Part shown: positions 7,491 through 16,914 of the stretch, in pieces | How the letters are laid out: the number at the start of each line of letters is the position of its first letter | Numbering within the stretch: position 1 is the first letter of the stretch | NCBI RefSeq assembly: GCF_001317355.1 | Contig: NZ_LKET01000051.1 | Location: forward strand, 62,001 to 126,000 | DNA: 64,000 bases | Direction: 5' to 3' | DNA from: Oxobacter pfennigii | GTDB lineage: Bacteria; Bacillota; Clostridia; Clostridiales; Oxobacteraceae | Translations under genes and position numbers: made by a program | Notes under the pieces: generated by a model | The model's database searches: none | What the model was told of the DNA's origin: nothing | The model's input: the letters and a program-made list of their open reading frames with translations, nothing else

Positions 7491-10400
7491 TTACTGCAAA
7501 CTATTAATGACTTCCAGTATATCCTTTAAGAGGGCCAGAATATCTGAATTCTTCATATCCGTCAGCCTTACTGTAAAATACGGAGCCTTTGTGGCATTAA
7601 AAGTTATCAGTTTGCCGTAGCTTTCTATAAGCTTCATTACCACCTCAGGCTTTAATGAGTCCCCATTGCCGAAATATATGTTAATTATATTTCCCTTCTG
7701 ATTAATATTTACTATCCCTCCATTGGATGCCAGGGCTTTTATATATGCAATCCTTAAAAGATTATCTAAAGATTCGGGGATATTCCCGAACCTGTCCTCC
7801 ACCTCTTCCTGTATATCGTACATATCCTTTAAATCCCTTATGGATGCTATTCTCTTGTAAATTTCTATCTTTTGTGTCTCATCCCCAATAAAGGAACTGT
7901 CAATATAGGCATTAATACTCAAATCAATAGAGGTTTCCACGGATTGTTTTACGTTTTCGCCCTTGACTTCGTGAATGGCTTCTTCCAATAATCTGCAGTA
8001 CATGTCATAGCCCACTGTATCCATGTGTCCGTGCTGTTCGGGGCCTAACAGGTTCCCTGCTCCTCTTATTTCCAAATCCCTCATTGCTATTTTAAAGCCG
8101 GACCCTAACTCTGTGAATTCTTTTATTGCCCGCAGCCTTTTTTCTGCCACCTCGGCTAAAATTTTATCCCTCTTATAGGTGAAATAAGCAAAGGCCAGCC
8201 TGTTGGACCTTCCTACTCTGCCCCTCAGCTGATAAAGCTGGGATAGTCCCATCCTGTCAGAATCATAGACTATCAGTGTATTTACATTTGGAATATCAAG
8301 ACCTGTCTCTATAATAGTGGTGCTCAGCAAGACGTCATATTCACCTTTTAAAAAGCTTATCATGACATTTTCAAGCTCATGCTCGCTCATCTGCCCATGC
8401 CCTATGGCTATTTTTGCCTCTGGAACCAGTACGCTTAATTTTGCATACATATCCCTTATGGTTTCCACTCTGTTATATACGAAGTATGTCTGGCCACCCC
8501 TTGTCAATTCCCTTACTATGGCATCCCGAATCAGCTGTTCATTGTATTCCACCACATAGGTCTGAATGGGATACCGCTCTTCGGGAGGAGTTTCAATTAC
8601 ACTCATATCCCTTACTCCTAAGAGAGACATATGGAGTGTTCGAGGAATAGGAGTGGCCGATAAGGTCAATACATCCACGTTTTTTTTCAAGGACTTTATG
8701 GCCTCTTTGTGTGTGACTCCGAACCTTTGCTCCTCATCCACTATTAAAAGTCCCAAATCTCTAAATTTAACATCCTTTTGCAGCAGCCTGTGAGTGCCCA
8801 CAAGCATGTCAACCCTCCCTTCCTTTAATGCCAGAAGGGTCTTTTTCTGCTGGGCCGGGGTTCTGAATCTGCTTATCATATCGATTTTTACAGGAAAGTC
8901 GGTAAACCTTTCGACGAAATTATTATAATGCTGCTCTGCTAAGATTGTTGTAGGCACTAAAAAGGCCACCTGCTTTCCATCCATGACAGCCTTAAATGCA
9001 GCACGTATTGCCACCTCGGTTTTTCCATAGCCCACATCCCCGCATAAGAGCCTGTCCATGGGTTTAGACCTTTCCATGTCTTTCTTTATATCCTCAATTG
9101 CCGTCAGCTGGTCGGGAGTTTCTTCATAGGGAAATTCCTCTTCAAACTGCTTCTGCCACGGAGTATCCTTGGGAAAGGAATGGCCTATTACCTCCTGTCT
9201 TAGAGCATAGAGCTTGACTAAATCATCGGCCATGGCTTTAATGGATTCCTTTACTCTTGCCTTTGCTTTTACCCAATCGGTCCCGCCTAATTTGTGTATC
9301 TTTGGTGGCTTTCCTTCCGCTCCGATATATTTCTGCACCATGTCGAGCTGATCTACGGGAACATACAGCTTATCGCCGGAAGCATACCTCAAATCCAGGT
9401 AATCCTTTTTAATGCCTTCCACAACCAGCTGCTTTACGCCTTGAAAAGAGCCTATGCCATGGTTGACATGGACTACATAGTCTCCTAACTTAAGGTCGGT
9501 AAAACTTTTTATTTGGGATACACCCTTTTTTATAACTGCCCTTCTCTTATGCTTTGCTTCCCCGAAAATTTCCCGGTCGGATATTACTGCCAGGCTCATA
9601 ATCGGATATTCAAAGCCCCTGTTTAATGCTCCTCTGGTTATCATAATCTGGCCTTCCACCAAATTTTCCGGGAGAACATCATAATATACCGATTCAATAC
9701 CCTTTTCCTTTAATGTTTCGACCAATCTTTGTCCTTTTGCAGGGGTACCGGAGAGAATGACTGTTTTGTATTTTTGCCTTTTCCATTTCTCTAAATTTTC
9801 AATGAGAATTTCTATCTGTCCGTGAAAAGGATGCATGGTGACGGCAGTAAAGCTTATACCACATACGGGATTGAACTCCTCAGTCAGTTTAGGCAAAACA
9901 TTAAGTGTCACAACTCCATATTCATTTAACATGCCCAATGCATCTTCCTTGGTGTATAAAAGCTCTCCCTGGGAAGGCAGCACTTCGCCCTTTGATAAAA
10001 GATTCTCGAATAATTCCTGGAACTCAAAGGACAGAATGTTCATTCTCTGCAATACCCTTGAAGGCTCATCAACAACTACCAGAGGCGTTAATTTAAAATA
10101 ATTGAATATGCTAAAAAACCTATTATAAAAATAGGGCAGGAAACTGTCTATGCCTTCAAAATAAATTGCCTCCTTAAGCTTTTCTAAAACATGCTTTACT
10201 TTTTCTTTGATACGGTCATCGTATTCCCTTTCTTTTTTACTTCTTTTAACCGAAACCCTTTTTTCATATTCACGGTTTATTTTTTCAACGGCAAGATTTA
10301 CAGCATCTTTTTCAATAATGGTCTCCCTTGCAGGGAAAATTTGTGCACAATCAACCTTGTCTGTAGATCTTTGAGTTAAGATATCAAACTCCCTTATGGA

Positions 10401-11000
10401 ATCTATCTCATCATCAAAAAGCTCTATTCTGTATGGAGCTTTATTTGTCAAAGAATAAAAGTCTATTATACCTCCTCTTATGCTGAACTGGCCTTTTCCT
10501 TCCACTATGTCCACTCTTTCATAGCCTGAAATTATGAAGGTTTCCGTAAGGTCCATCAGATCGATGGTATCCCCCACATTAAGCTCTAAAGTGTATTTTT
10601 TAAAGATATTGGGATTAACATATTTCTTGGCTATATTATCAACGGAAGTCACAACAATCAAATGGTCATTATTAATAAGATCTTTAATAACCTTTAGTCT
10701 TTCACTTACAATATCCCTGCTTATTGCATCCACATCGTAAAGCAGAACCTCCTTGGAAGGCAGAAAGCATACATTATCGGTAAATAGCAATAAATCCTCG
10801 TAAACCTTTTTAGCTTCCAGATCATTATAAGTAATGAATATCAAAGGCCTTTTTATATTATGGAACAGGGAATACGCCATATGGCTTCTCTGAGACTCCG
10901 AAAGTCCGTAAACGGCCACTGGCCCTGCATTCTTTCTGATATTTAAAAGAAGGCTTTTGTATTCATTTATCTCTTCAAAAGGTTTTATTAAACCCAGCAT
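7491..11000 (-). CDS. mfd: Transcription-repair coupling factor Mfd
   Basis: At 1169 residues this is full length. Recognisable parts are the UvrB-like N-terminal module, the RNA-polymerase-interaction domain (DYVVHVNHGIGSFQGVK), the RecG-like translocase motor with Walker A GDVGYGKTEVAIRAA and Walker B DEEQRFGV, motif VI QLRGRVGRS, and the C-terminal TRCF domain. Mfd displaces stalled RNA polymerase and recruits UvrA. The order pth-mfd-spoVT matches Bacillus, but the small gene fin (yabK) usually found between pth and mfd is absent from the 137-bp gap. Confidence 0.97.
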   Translation of the reverse strand: MLGLIKPFEEINEYKSLLLNIRKNAGPVAVYGLSESQRSHMAYSLFHNIKRPLIFITYNDLEAKKVYEDLLLFTDNVCFLPSKEVLLYDVDAISRDIVSERLKVIKDLINNDHLIVVTSVDNIAKKYVNPNIFKKYTLELNVGDTIDLMDLTETFIISGYERVDIVEGKGQFSIRGGIIDFYSLTNKAPYRIELFDDEIDSIREFDILTQRSTDKVDCAQIFPARETIIEKDAVNLAVEKINREYEKRVSVKRSKKEREYDDRIKEKVKHVLEKLKEAIYFEGIDSFLPYFYNRFFSIFNYFKLTPLVVVDEPSRVLQRMNILSFEFQELFENLLSKGEVLPSQGELLYTKEDALGMLNEYGVVTLNVLPKLTEEFNPVCGISFTAVTMHPFHGQIEILIENLEKWKRQKYKTVILSGTPAKGQRLVETLKEKGIESVYYDVLPENLVEGQIMITRGALNRGFEYPIMSLAVISDREIFGEAKHKRRAVIKKGVSQIKSFTDLKLGDYVVHVNHGIGSFQGVKQLVVEGIKKDYLDLRYASGDKLYVPVDQLDMVQKYIGAEGKPPKIHKLGGTDWVKAKARVKESIKAMADDLVKLYALRQEVIGHSFPKDTPWQKQFEEEFPYEETPDQLTAIEDIKKDMERSKPMDRLLCGDVGYGKTEVAIRAAFKAVMDGKQVAFLVPTTILAEQHYNNFVERFTDFPVKIDMISRFRTPAQQKKTLLALKEGRVDMLVGTHRLLQKDVKFRDLGLLIVDEEQRFGVTHKEAIKSLKKNVDVLTLSATPIPRTLHMSLLGVRDMSVIETPPEERYPIQTYVVEYNEQLIRDAIVRELTRGGQTYFVYNRVETIRDMYAKLSVLVPEAKIAIGHGQMSEHELENVMISFLKGEYDVLLSTTIIETGLDIPNVNTLIVYDSDRMGLSQLYQLRGRVGRSNRLAFAYFTYKRDKILAEVAEKRLRAIKEFTELGSGFKIAMRDLEIRGAGNLLGPEQHGHMDTVGYDMYCRLLEEAIHEVKGENVKQSVETSIDLSINAYIDSSFIGDETQKIEIYKRIASIRDLKDMYDIQEEVEDRFGNIPESLDNLLRIAYIKALASNGGIVNINQKGNIINIYFGNGDSLKPEVVMKLIESYGKLITFNATKAPYFTVRLTDMKNSDILALLKDILEVINSLQ

Positions 11001-11137
11001 TTAAACACTTCCTATCCTTGCGGCAATACAACATTAACCCAAGGACTTAAGTCCTTAGGTTTTAGAGATTAGAATTATTTATATCAGATATTCTTAACAC
11101 AAATCATTATACCTTATTCAATGATACTTCAAAATAT

Positions 11138-11725
11138 TTATTCTTCATCCTCAATAAGGGAGGGATGTTTATAGCTGTTGTACTTGTTCATGGACTCCTG
11201 CACACCAAAATTTATGATTTCATAAATGGAGTCGGCACATATCTTAATTACGTCGTCTATAATCATTCTCTCTTCCTTCGAAAACCTTCCCAGCACATAG
11301 TCTATCATATTATATTTAGGAGCGCCTATACCTACCCTCACCCGGGGGAAAGCATCATCCTCCAGCATATATATAATGGATTTCATTCCGTTATGACCTC
11401 CGTCACTTCCTGAAGGTCTTATTCTGAGTCTTCCTAAGGGTATACTTGTATCATCATATACCACAATTAAGTTTTTAATTTCTTCATTATAAAAGTTTAT
11501 TGCATCAAACAGACTTTCACCGCTGGCATTCATATATGTCTGGGGTTTTATCAAAAGAACCTTGTTATTTTCAATAAAACCTTCGCCACACAACGCCTTA
11601 AACTTGGATTTAGTTATATTGATATTATTCTTGTATGCCAGATAATCCAATACATCAAAGCCTGCATTATGTCTTGTATTCTCATAATCTTTACCCGGGT
11701 TTCCTAATCCCGCTATAATGTACAT
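11138..11725 (-). CDS. pth: Peptidyl-tRNA hydrolase
   Basis: This 195-residue enzyme starts MYIIAGLGNPGKDYENTRHN, which includes the catalytic Asn and His of bacterial Pth, followed by KPQTYMNASGES and the catalytic Asp in VVYDDTSIPLG, then GGHNGMKSI. It releases peptides from tRNA after premature drop-off. The ATG follows GGAGAG. Length is normal for the family. Confidence 0.96.
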   Translation of the reverse strand: MYIIAGLGNPGKDYENTRHNAGFDVLDYLAYKNNINITKSKFKALCGEGFIENNKVLLIKPQTYMNASGESLFDAINFYNEEIKNLIVVYDDTSIPLGRLRIRPSGSDGGHNGMKSIIYMLEDDAFPRVRVGIGAPKYNMIDYVLGRFSKEERMIIDDVIKICADSIYEIINFGVQESMNKYNSYKHPSLIEDEE

Positions 11726-11862
11726 TAATATCTCTCCTTGCCTTAAGTTAAGCTAAATTCATCAAAGCCGTAAATCTATAGATATTTCAAATATTCCTTC
11801 TAAGTTCATATATATAATACTATTTTTTTATATTTCTATAAAGTGCAAGTTACAGCCCATCT

Positions 11863-11889
11863 AAAAAAGCAGTGGCTTTATACCACTGC
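11863..11889 (-). terminator. Terminator overlapping the end of the signal-peptidase-like gene
   Basis: GCAGTGG and CCACTGC form a 7-bp stem with the TAA stop codon of the gene in the loop, followed on the minus strand by six T residues. Confidence 0.88.
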
Positions 11890-12465
11890 GCTTCTTTTCC
11901 TTAATCTGCCTTCTTCCATATACCTTTCATTTCTTCTTTTTCTTTTTCTTATTATAGCTTTTTTATGCTTGCTGGAATTTTTAAAAATATCCATTAAGGG
12001 TAAGGATACAAAACTTAAGACTATAAGTAAATCAGCAAACATGATGGCTGCCAGCCCCAATTGGGTAGACGCAAAGTTTAAGAGGTACCCTAAATAAGGT
12101 ATAGTCATAATCCTTCTTCCTATTATGTTGAAGCCTCCGGGATCTCCCTCCATCAAAATCAAATTACTTTTATAACCTTCCACATTTTTAAATGCTATTC
12201 CACCGGAATGGGTATAGGCCGCAATATAATTTTCTTTTGAGTTTTCTGTCCCGGTATCATGTATAACTATGATTTTCCCGGCATTGCCGTCAACTGCATA
12301 TTCCGATGATAAAAGGTATATGGGGCCTATTCTTGGTGTGGAAAACTCATTTTTAGAATTTACAATAGATGCAGTTAAAATAACTGATATAGCTAAAAAT
12401 AATATGAATACTGCACTTTTAAGAATTGCTAAAGCCTTTTTAATTTCCTTCATCCTCAATTCCAC
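11878..12465 (-). CDS. Membrane protein distantly resembling SipW-type signal peptidase, catalytic serine apparently lost
   Basis: This is a 195-residue protein with an N-terminal membrane helix (about 15-33), an outside domain and a second helix (about 138-160), then a very basic tail (KHKKAIIRKRKRRNERYMEE). The stretch NIIGRRIMTIPYLGYLLNF matches the conserved tail of S26B (SipW/archaeal) signal peptidases, and AGKIIVI, AAYTHS and MEGDP occupy the positions of GDVVIV, the catalytic-His motif THR and GDAN. Where SGSMEP with the nucleophilic Ser is expected, the protein has SSEYAV. So it is either a catalytically dead relative or a coincidental resemblance. It is single, between pth and htrA. 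Confidence 0.55.
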   Translation of the reverse strand: MELRMKEIKKALAILKSAVFILFLAISVILTASIVNSKNEFSTPRIGPIYLLSSEYAVDGNAGKIIVIHDTGTENSKENYIAAYTHSGGIAFKNVEGYKSNLILMEGDPGGFNIIGRRIMTIPYLGYLLNFASTQLGLAAIMFADLLIVLSFVSLPLMDIFKNSSKHKKAIIRKRKRRNERYMEEGRLRKRSAVV

Positions 12466-12733
12466 CTTTGTAATTAAAATATTAGCTTATGAAACTTAAA
12501 AATATTATATTACAAGGATGTTCAATTGTAAAAAATTCCCAATGACATTTAGCTTATTTATTCTACATATTTATTTTAAAACTTTTTTGATTTGAATCAT
12601 CCGGAATAAAAACACAGTGAAATTTCTATAGATTTATCGCATTATAGAGAACGAATTTTAATATAAAATACAAGATGCGCTATAAAAAAAGCTGTGTCTT
12701 TGGATTGTTCCAACTACACAGCTTTTAGTACTT
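12466..12733. other. Intergenic region with the htrA terminator
   Basis: About 270 bp of AT-rich sequence. The only clear element is the htrA terminator; no gene or RNA was recognised. Confidence 0.5.
12684..12727 (-). terminator. Terminator after htrA
   Basis: On the minus strand AAAAGCTGTGT and ACACAGCTTTT pair across an 18-nt loop and run into a T-rich tail, just beyond the htrA stop. Confidence 0.85.
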
Positions 12734-14032
12734 TTAGCTTGTCTGTCTCCTTTGCTCACCAAGGGTAACGGCTATAGTCATGTACTTGCCCTCCCTCCAC
12801 ACTGTAACATTTATGGAGTTTCCGGGTTTGTATTTTTCAAGCTCGGATATTAAATCCTCGTTGCTTTTAATCTTAACGCCATTGACTTCCGTTATAATAT
12901 CCTTTGGCTTAAAGCCGGCAGCTTCAGCCGCACCGCCGCTTGTCACCTCTTCTATTCCCGCTCCTACAGGCTGGTTATATTCCTTTGCAATATCCTCTGT
13001 TATGGTAACTACCACAACTCCTAATTGGGCTCTTGATATATATCCGTTCTGCATAAGCTCATCGATTATGGGCTTTGCTTCATTTACAGGGATAGCAAAC
13101 CCCATACCTTCCACATCCGCATCGATAAATTTTATGGTGTTTATGCCTATTACTTCTCCGCTTTCATTTATTAAGGCTCCTCCAGAATTTCCTGGATTTA
13201 TGGCCGCATCTGTCTGTATCAGTTTATATCTTCTGTCATATTCACCGTCGTTTATGCTCATTTTCCTGTTTGTTGCACTTATTATTCCCGATGTCACGGT
13301 GCCGGCATATTCCTCACCTAAAGGATTTCCGATGGCTATTGCAAGGTCGCCTACTCTTACCTTGTCCGAATCACCCAATTTTGCAGTCGGCAGGTTATCC
13401 GCTTCTATTTTAAGTACGGCAAGGTCGCTTCTGGCATCCGAGCCAATAACCTGGGCTTTAAAGCTTTTTTCTCCCCCGGCAAGGGTTACCGTTACTTCTT
13501 TCCCGCCGTCTATTACATGCTGGTTGGTTATTATATAACCTTTTCTGTCAAAAATTATCCCTGAGCCTGTGCCTGTCACCTTGCTCTGTCCGAAAATATT
13601 TTGCGCCACCCCCGTTGTACTTATACCTACAATGGCAGGTCCTACCTCTTCAGCTATCTTTGCAATAAGGCTGCTGGGCGGCTCGTAATTTACCGTCTTT
13701 GGTATTTCCTGATTTATAGAAGATGTCAAAGGGGTTGTCAGGGGCTGCCTATCAAACATATAATTGACAAAAGCTCCTCCGGCAATACCGCCTAAAATTG
13801 CAGATACAAGCATGGATGCTATAAATGGCGCTAAGTTTTTAAATCTCCTCTTTCTGACGGGAACATTTTGTATATTTATGCTTCCGTTCCTTTGAAGAGG
13901 ATACTCATCAATGCTTTCCTCATGGTTTGCTATGAATTCTTCTTCCCCGTCCTCATGTGGATCAGGAGATATATCAGAACCGTCTTGGCTTTCAAGTTTG
14001 TCCATATTTTCATTATCCATGTAATTGTCCAT
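12734..14032 (-). CDS. htrA: HtrA/DegP-type membrane-anchored serine protease with PDZ domain
   Basis: This 432-residue protein has an acidic cytoplasmic N-terminus, one membrane helix (LAPFIASMLVSAILGGIAGG), a trypsin-like domain with the full triad (ITNQHVIDGG, RSDLAVLKI, INPGNSGGALI) and a C-terminal PDZ domain (AGFKPKDIITEVNGVKI). It degrades or refolds misfolded exported proteins at the membrane surface. The ATG at 14030-14032 has GGAG upstream; the earlier in-frame start lacks it. It follows the two-component pair by 98 bp on the same strand, suggesting an envelope-stress regulon. Confidence 0.93.
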   Translation of the reverse strand: MDNYMDNENMDKLESQDGSDISPDPHEDGEEEFIANHEESIDEYPLQRNGSINIQNVPVRKRRFKNLAPFIASMLVSAILGGIAGGAFVNYMFDRQPLTTPLTSSINQEIPKTVNYEPPSSLIAKIAEEVGPAIVGISTTGVAQNIFGQSKVTGTGSGIIFDRKGYIITNQHVIDGGKEVTVTLAGGEKSFKAQVIGSDARSDLAVLKIEADNLPTAKLGDSDKVRVGDLAIAIGNPLGEEYAGTVTSGIISATNRKMSINDGEYDRRYKLIQTDAAINPGNSGGALINESGEVIGINTIKFIDADVEGMGFAIPVNEAKPIIDELMQNGYISRAQLGVVVVTITEDIAKEYNQPVGAGIEEVTSGGAAEAAGFKPKDIITEVNGVKIKSNEDLISELEKYKPGNSINVTVWREGKYMTIAVTLGEQRRQTS

Positions 14033-14130
14033 ATTTTTTACTCCTCGATTATTCGACAATAATATATAATTTGCCATAATTCAATTATATGTAAGTATTT
14101 TTAATAATATATGAACAAAGTGTAAAATTA

Positions 14131-15624
14131 TTATATACTTTGTGCCAGCTTTAAGGTAAAGTGAAAAGTCGCTCCCTCGCCTTCCTTTGACTCCACCCAT
14201 ATTTTCTCGTCATGCTGTTTAATTATCTGCCTTACTATTGAAAGTCCTAAACCCGTACCTCTTTTATCGGTTCTTGACTTATCCGCCATATGGAATCTAT
14301 CCCATATAAGCTTTAACTCGTGGCTGGGTATTCCCACACCGGTGTCACTTATGGTTATATGAGCCTTTTTGCCTTCTATCCTGGTTGATATGCCTATCTT
14401 TCCTCCTTCTCCGGTAAATTTTATGGCATTATCAACAAGATTGGAAACCACCTGGCCTATCCTATCCCTATCCCCTATGACATAAAGCTCTTCGCCATAT
14501 AGCGTCACATCTACATTCAATTTTTTATTGTCTATTTCATTTTCCAGCCTTATTATATTTATCCTTATGACTTCATTTATATCAAAATTATCAAGCTTTA
14601 ATGAGAATTCTCCCGATTCCAGCCTTGAAAGATCCAATATGTCAGATATAAGTCTTGTCAGTCTTTTGGATTCATTCAGGGCTATGTCAAGATATACCCT
14701 TTGTTTGTCTTTTGGTATAGTTCCATCCAATATTCCCTGTATGAATCCTCTTATGGATGTTATGGGGGATCTCAATTCATGAGATATATTGGCTATAAAT
14801 TCCCTTCTCATGGCTTCCAAGTTCTGAAGGCTGTCGGCCATATAATTAAAGGATTCGGCCAGCTCCCCTATTTCATCCTTTGAATATATGGCAACTCTTT
14901 TTTCAAATTCCCCTCTTGATATATCCCTTGCTATTTTGTTTATATTATAGAGGGGCCTTATTATTATATTTTGAGTAAGGTAGTATATTATAAAGGTGGA
15001 TATGATAACCGCTATTATTGCGGAAACCCAAATAAAATTATATACCTCTTTCATGGCCTCATTTATTTCATAAAGAGGAGAATTCATAACCGCTGCACCT
15101 ATTATCCGCTCGTTTATTATCAAGGGAAATGCAACGGTTAAAGTAGGGGTGTTGAACTGGTCTTCAAATACCCCCTCCTTTGCAATGGTGCTTCCCCTTA
15201 AAACTTGATGTATTTCATCGGCGCTTATCTGCTGCAGCACAACTCCCACCTGGTCGTTTTCATCCTTGTTGGAGCTGGCTATGATAAGGGTATACCTGTC
15301 TACAAACCATATTCTTGTATTCAACAATATTTCCAGTGACTTTAATTCCTGGTTGAGATTATCCTGATCCTTTTCACCTTTATAGAAAGCTTCCATCATG
15401 CCGTTAAATACAGCCGATTCTGAAAGAAGAGCCTGGCTTCTTTGCTTGTAGTAATATCTTTCGAACCAAAAAGACAAAAGAACAGCCAGCAGTATAAAGC
15501 TTATTAAGATAACTGCAAAATATGCTGTAATAAGCTTTGAATAAAGGCTGTTTTTTAATAGCTTCACATTAAAATTACCCGAGAGCCTTCCAAAAAAAGA
15601 TGCATTCTCATTGTCTTTTGCCAT
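14131..15624 (-). CDS. Sensor histidine kinase (HAMP, HisKA, HATPase)
   Basis: The 497-residue protein has two membrane helices (about 33-55 and 192-215) bracketing an extracytoplasmic sensor domain of about 130 residues, then a HAMP domain (IIRPLYNINKIARDISRG), H box ISHELRSPITSIRGF, N box VSNLVDNAIKFTG, G1 DTGVGIP and G2 GTGLGLSIV. It phosphorylates the response regulator encoded upstream, whose stop codon overlaps this ATG by one base. Its architecture is PhoR/WalK-like without a PAS domain; with htrA next door, envelope stress is a plausible signal but this is inference. Confidence 0.9.
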   Translation of the reverse strand: MAKDNENASFFGRLSGNFNVKLLKNSLYSKLITAYFAVILISFILLAVLLSFWFERYYYKQRSQALLSESAVFNGMMEAFYKGEKDQDNLNQELKSLEILLNTRIWFVDRYTLIIASSNKDENDQVGVVLQQISADEIHQVLRGSTIAKEGVFEDQFNTPTLTVAFPLIINERIIGAAVMNSPLYEINEAMKEVYNFIWVSAIIAVIISTFIIYYLTQNIIIRPLYNINKIARDISRGEFEKRVAIYSKDEIGELAESFNYMADSLQNLEAMRREFIANISHELRSPITSIRGFIQGILDGTIPKDKQRVYLDIALNESKRLTRLISDILDLSRLESGEFSLKLDNFDINEVIRINIIRLENEIDNKKLNVDVTLYGEELYVIGDRDRIGQVVSNLVDNAIKFTGEGGKIGISTRIEGKKAHITISDTGVGIPSHELKLIWDRFHMADKSRTDKRGTGLGLSIVRQIIKQHDEKIWVESKEGEGATFHFTLKLAQSI

Positions 15625-16304
15625 TATTTCACCTCGAACTTATACCCTACTCCCCATACAGTTTTAAGACTCCAATTCACATCATCGGTATCAATCTTTT
15701 CCCTGAGCCTTTTAACATGGACGTCAACGGTCCTTGAATCCCCTACGAAATCATAACCCCATATCTCATTTAACAGCTGTTCCCTGGTATACACCTTATT
15801 AGGGTTAGATGCAAGAAAATACAAAAGCTCCAATTCCTTCGGAGGCATCTCCACTATATTTCCCTTCAAGATTATCTGGAATTTGTCCATATCTATGATG
15901 AGTTTGTCAAAATTCAAAACCTTGGCAGCTTCCAAGGACTTATATCTTCTTAATACAGCTTTAACTCTTGCCGATAGTTCCTTAGGATCAAAGGGCTTTA
16001 CCATATAGTCATCGGCTCCCAGTTCCAATCCCAATACCTTGTCAAAGGTTTCACCTTTGGCAGTCAGCATTATTACAGGAGTAGCGTATTTTTTTCTTAT
16101 TTCTTTCAATACATCCCAGCCGTTTATAATGGGCAGCATTATATCAAGTATTATAAGTTCAAAATTCTGATCTATATTGTCTATGGCTTCTTTGCCGTTA
16201 TAGACCTGAGTGCATTCATAACCCTCTTTTTCAAGATACATCTTTATGAGCTCGGATATATTCCTATCATCGTCTACAAGAAGTACTTTACTTTGATTTT
16301 CCAT
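15624..16304 (-). CDS. OmpR/PhoB-family response regulator
   Basis: This 226-residue regulator has a receiver domain with acidic pocket DDD (11-13), phospho-acceptor Asp54 (IILDIMLP), the conserved Thr and Lys103 (VKPFDPKEL), and a C-terminal winged helix (KELELLYFLASNPNKVYTRE, then TVDVHVKRLREKI). All catalytic residues are present. It is the first gene of a regulator-kinase-htrA unit and is divergent from the GntR/ABC operon. The ATG follows GGAGG. Confidence 0.93.
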   Translation of the reverse strand: MENQSKVLLVDDDRNISELIKMYLEKEGYECTQVYNGKEAIDNIDQNFELIILDIMLPIINGWDVLKEIRKKYATPVIMLTAKGETFDKVLGLELGADDYMVKPFDPKELSARVKAVLRRYKSLEAAKVLNFDKLIIDMDKFQIILKGNIVEMPPKELELLYFLASNPNKVYTREQLLNEIWGYDFVGDSRTVDVHVKRLREKIDTDDVNWSLKTVWGVGYKFEVK

Positions 16305-16463
16305 ATCTCAACCTCCGTAAGCAACATTTATTTATATTATATACTTTAATATTAAAAAATCAAAAGCAAAGTTATTTGATGGCTTTCAGGGAATTACACT
16401 CTAAGATGAGGAGAGCAAGCTTAAAGAACCTTTCATTAAGTATTTGAATATTGGAATGACATG

Positions 16464-16492
16464 TTGACAAAAGATATCCGCAAGTATATACT
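16464..16492 (+). promoter_or_regulatory. Sigma-A promoter of the GntR-ABC operon
   Basis: TTGACA and TATACT are separated by exactly 17 nt, 42 nt before the GntR start. It is a near-consensus housekeeping promoter, so strong repression is expected; the -10 lies inside the inverted repeat described next. Confidence 0.85.
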
Positions 16493-16520
16493 GTGTATAT
16501 ACACTATATACAGTATATAC
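16484..16520 (+). promoter_or_regulatory. Inverted-repeat operator for the YtrA-type GntR regulator
   Basis: GTATATACTGT (16484-16494) and ACAGTATATAC (16510-16520) form a perfect 11-bp inverted repeat overlapping the -10 box and probable transcription start. A second perfect palindrome, GTGTATATACAC, sits at 16493-16504. Binding here would block the promoter, giving autoregulation as known for YtrA in B. subtilis. Confidence 0.75.
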
Positions 16521-16533
16521 AGAGGAGACTCTT

Positions 16534-16914
16534 ATGAACATTATTATTTCGAATTCATCCCAGGAAGCTATATATGAGCAGATAGAAAGACAAATTAAAA
16601 GTCTCATCATTAAGGGAGATCTTTCTGCCGGTGATAATCTGCCTTCCATAAGGAGCCTGGCACAGGAGCTTCAAATAAGTGTAATTACGACTAAAAGAGC
16701 ATACGAAGAACTTGAAAGAGACGGCTTTATAGAAACAGTGCCAGGGAAAGGTTCCTTTATATCCGGCCAGAACAAGGAATTAATACGGGAGAAAAGACTA
16801 AAAATGATAGAAGAGAGCCTGGCACAGGCAGTATGCGAAGCCAGGGATTTAAATTTGAGCCTTAATGATCTTAAAAAAATGCTGAGTATTTTATATGAGG
16901 AGGAAAGATTATGA
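16534..16914 (+). CDS. GntR-family repressor, YtrA subfamily
   Basis: This 126-residue regulator has the GntR winged helix (PIYEQIE-like AIYEQIERQIKSLIIKGDLS, LPSIRSLAQELQISVITTKR, YEELERDGFIETVPGKGSFI) and only a short alpha-helical tail, which is the YtrA type. Such regulators usually control the ABC exporter they precede, often in response to cell-wall antibiotics. Its stop overlaps the ATPase gene start by 4 bp (ATGA), and an ideal promoter-operator lies upstream. Confidence 0.92.
   Translation: MNIIISNSSQEAIYEQIERQIKSLIIKGDLSAGDNLPSIRSLAQELQISVITTKRAYEELERDGFIETVPGKGSFISGQNKELIREKRLKMIEESLAQAVCEARDLNLSLNDLKKMLSILYEEERL

Noticed and set aside
12780-13538. 252-codon plus-strand frame antisense to htrA
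   Set aside because: It mirrors the htrA frame, has no ribosome site and lacks a recognisable protein; htrA is certain.
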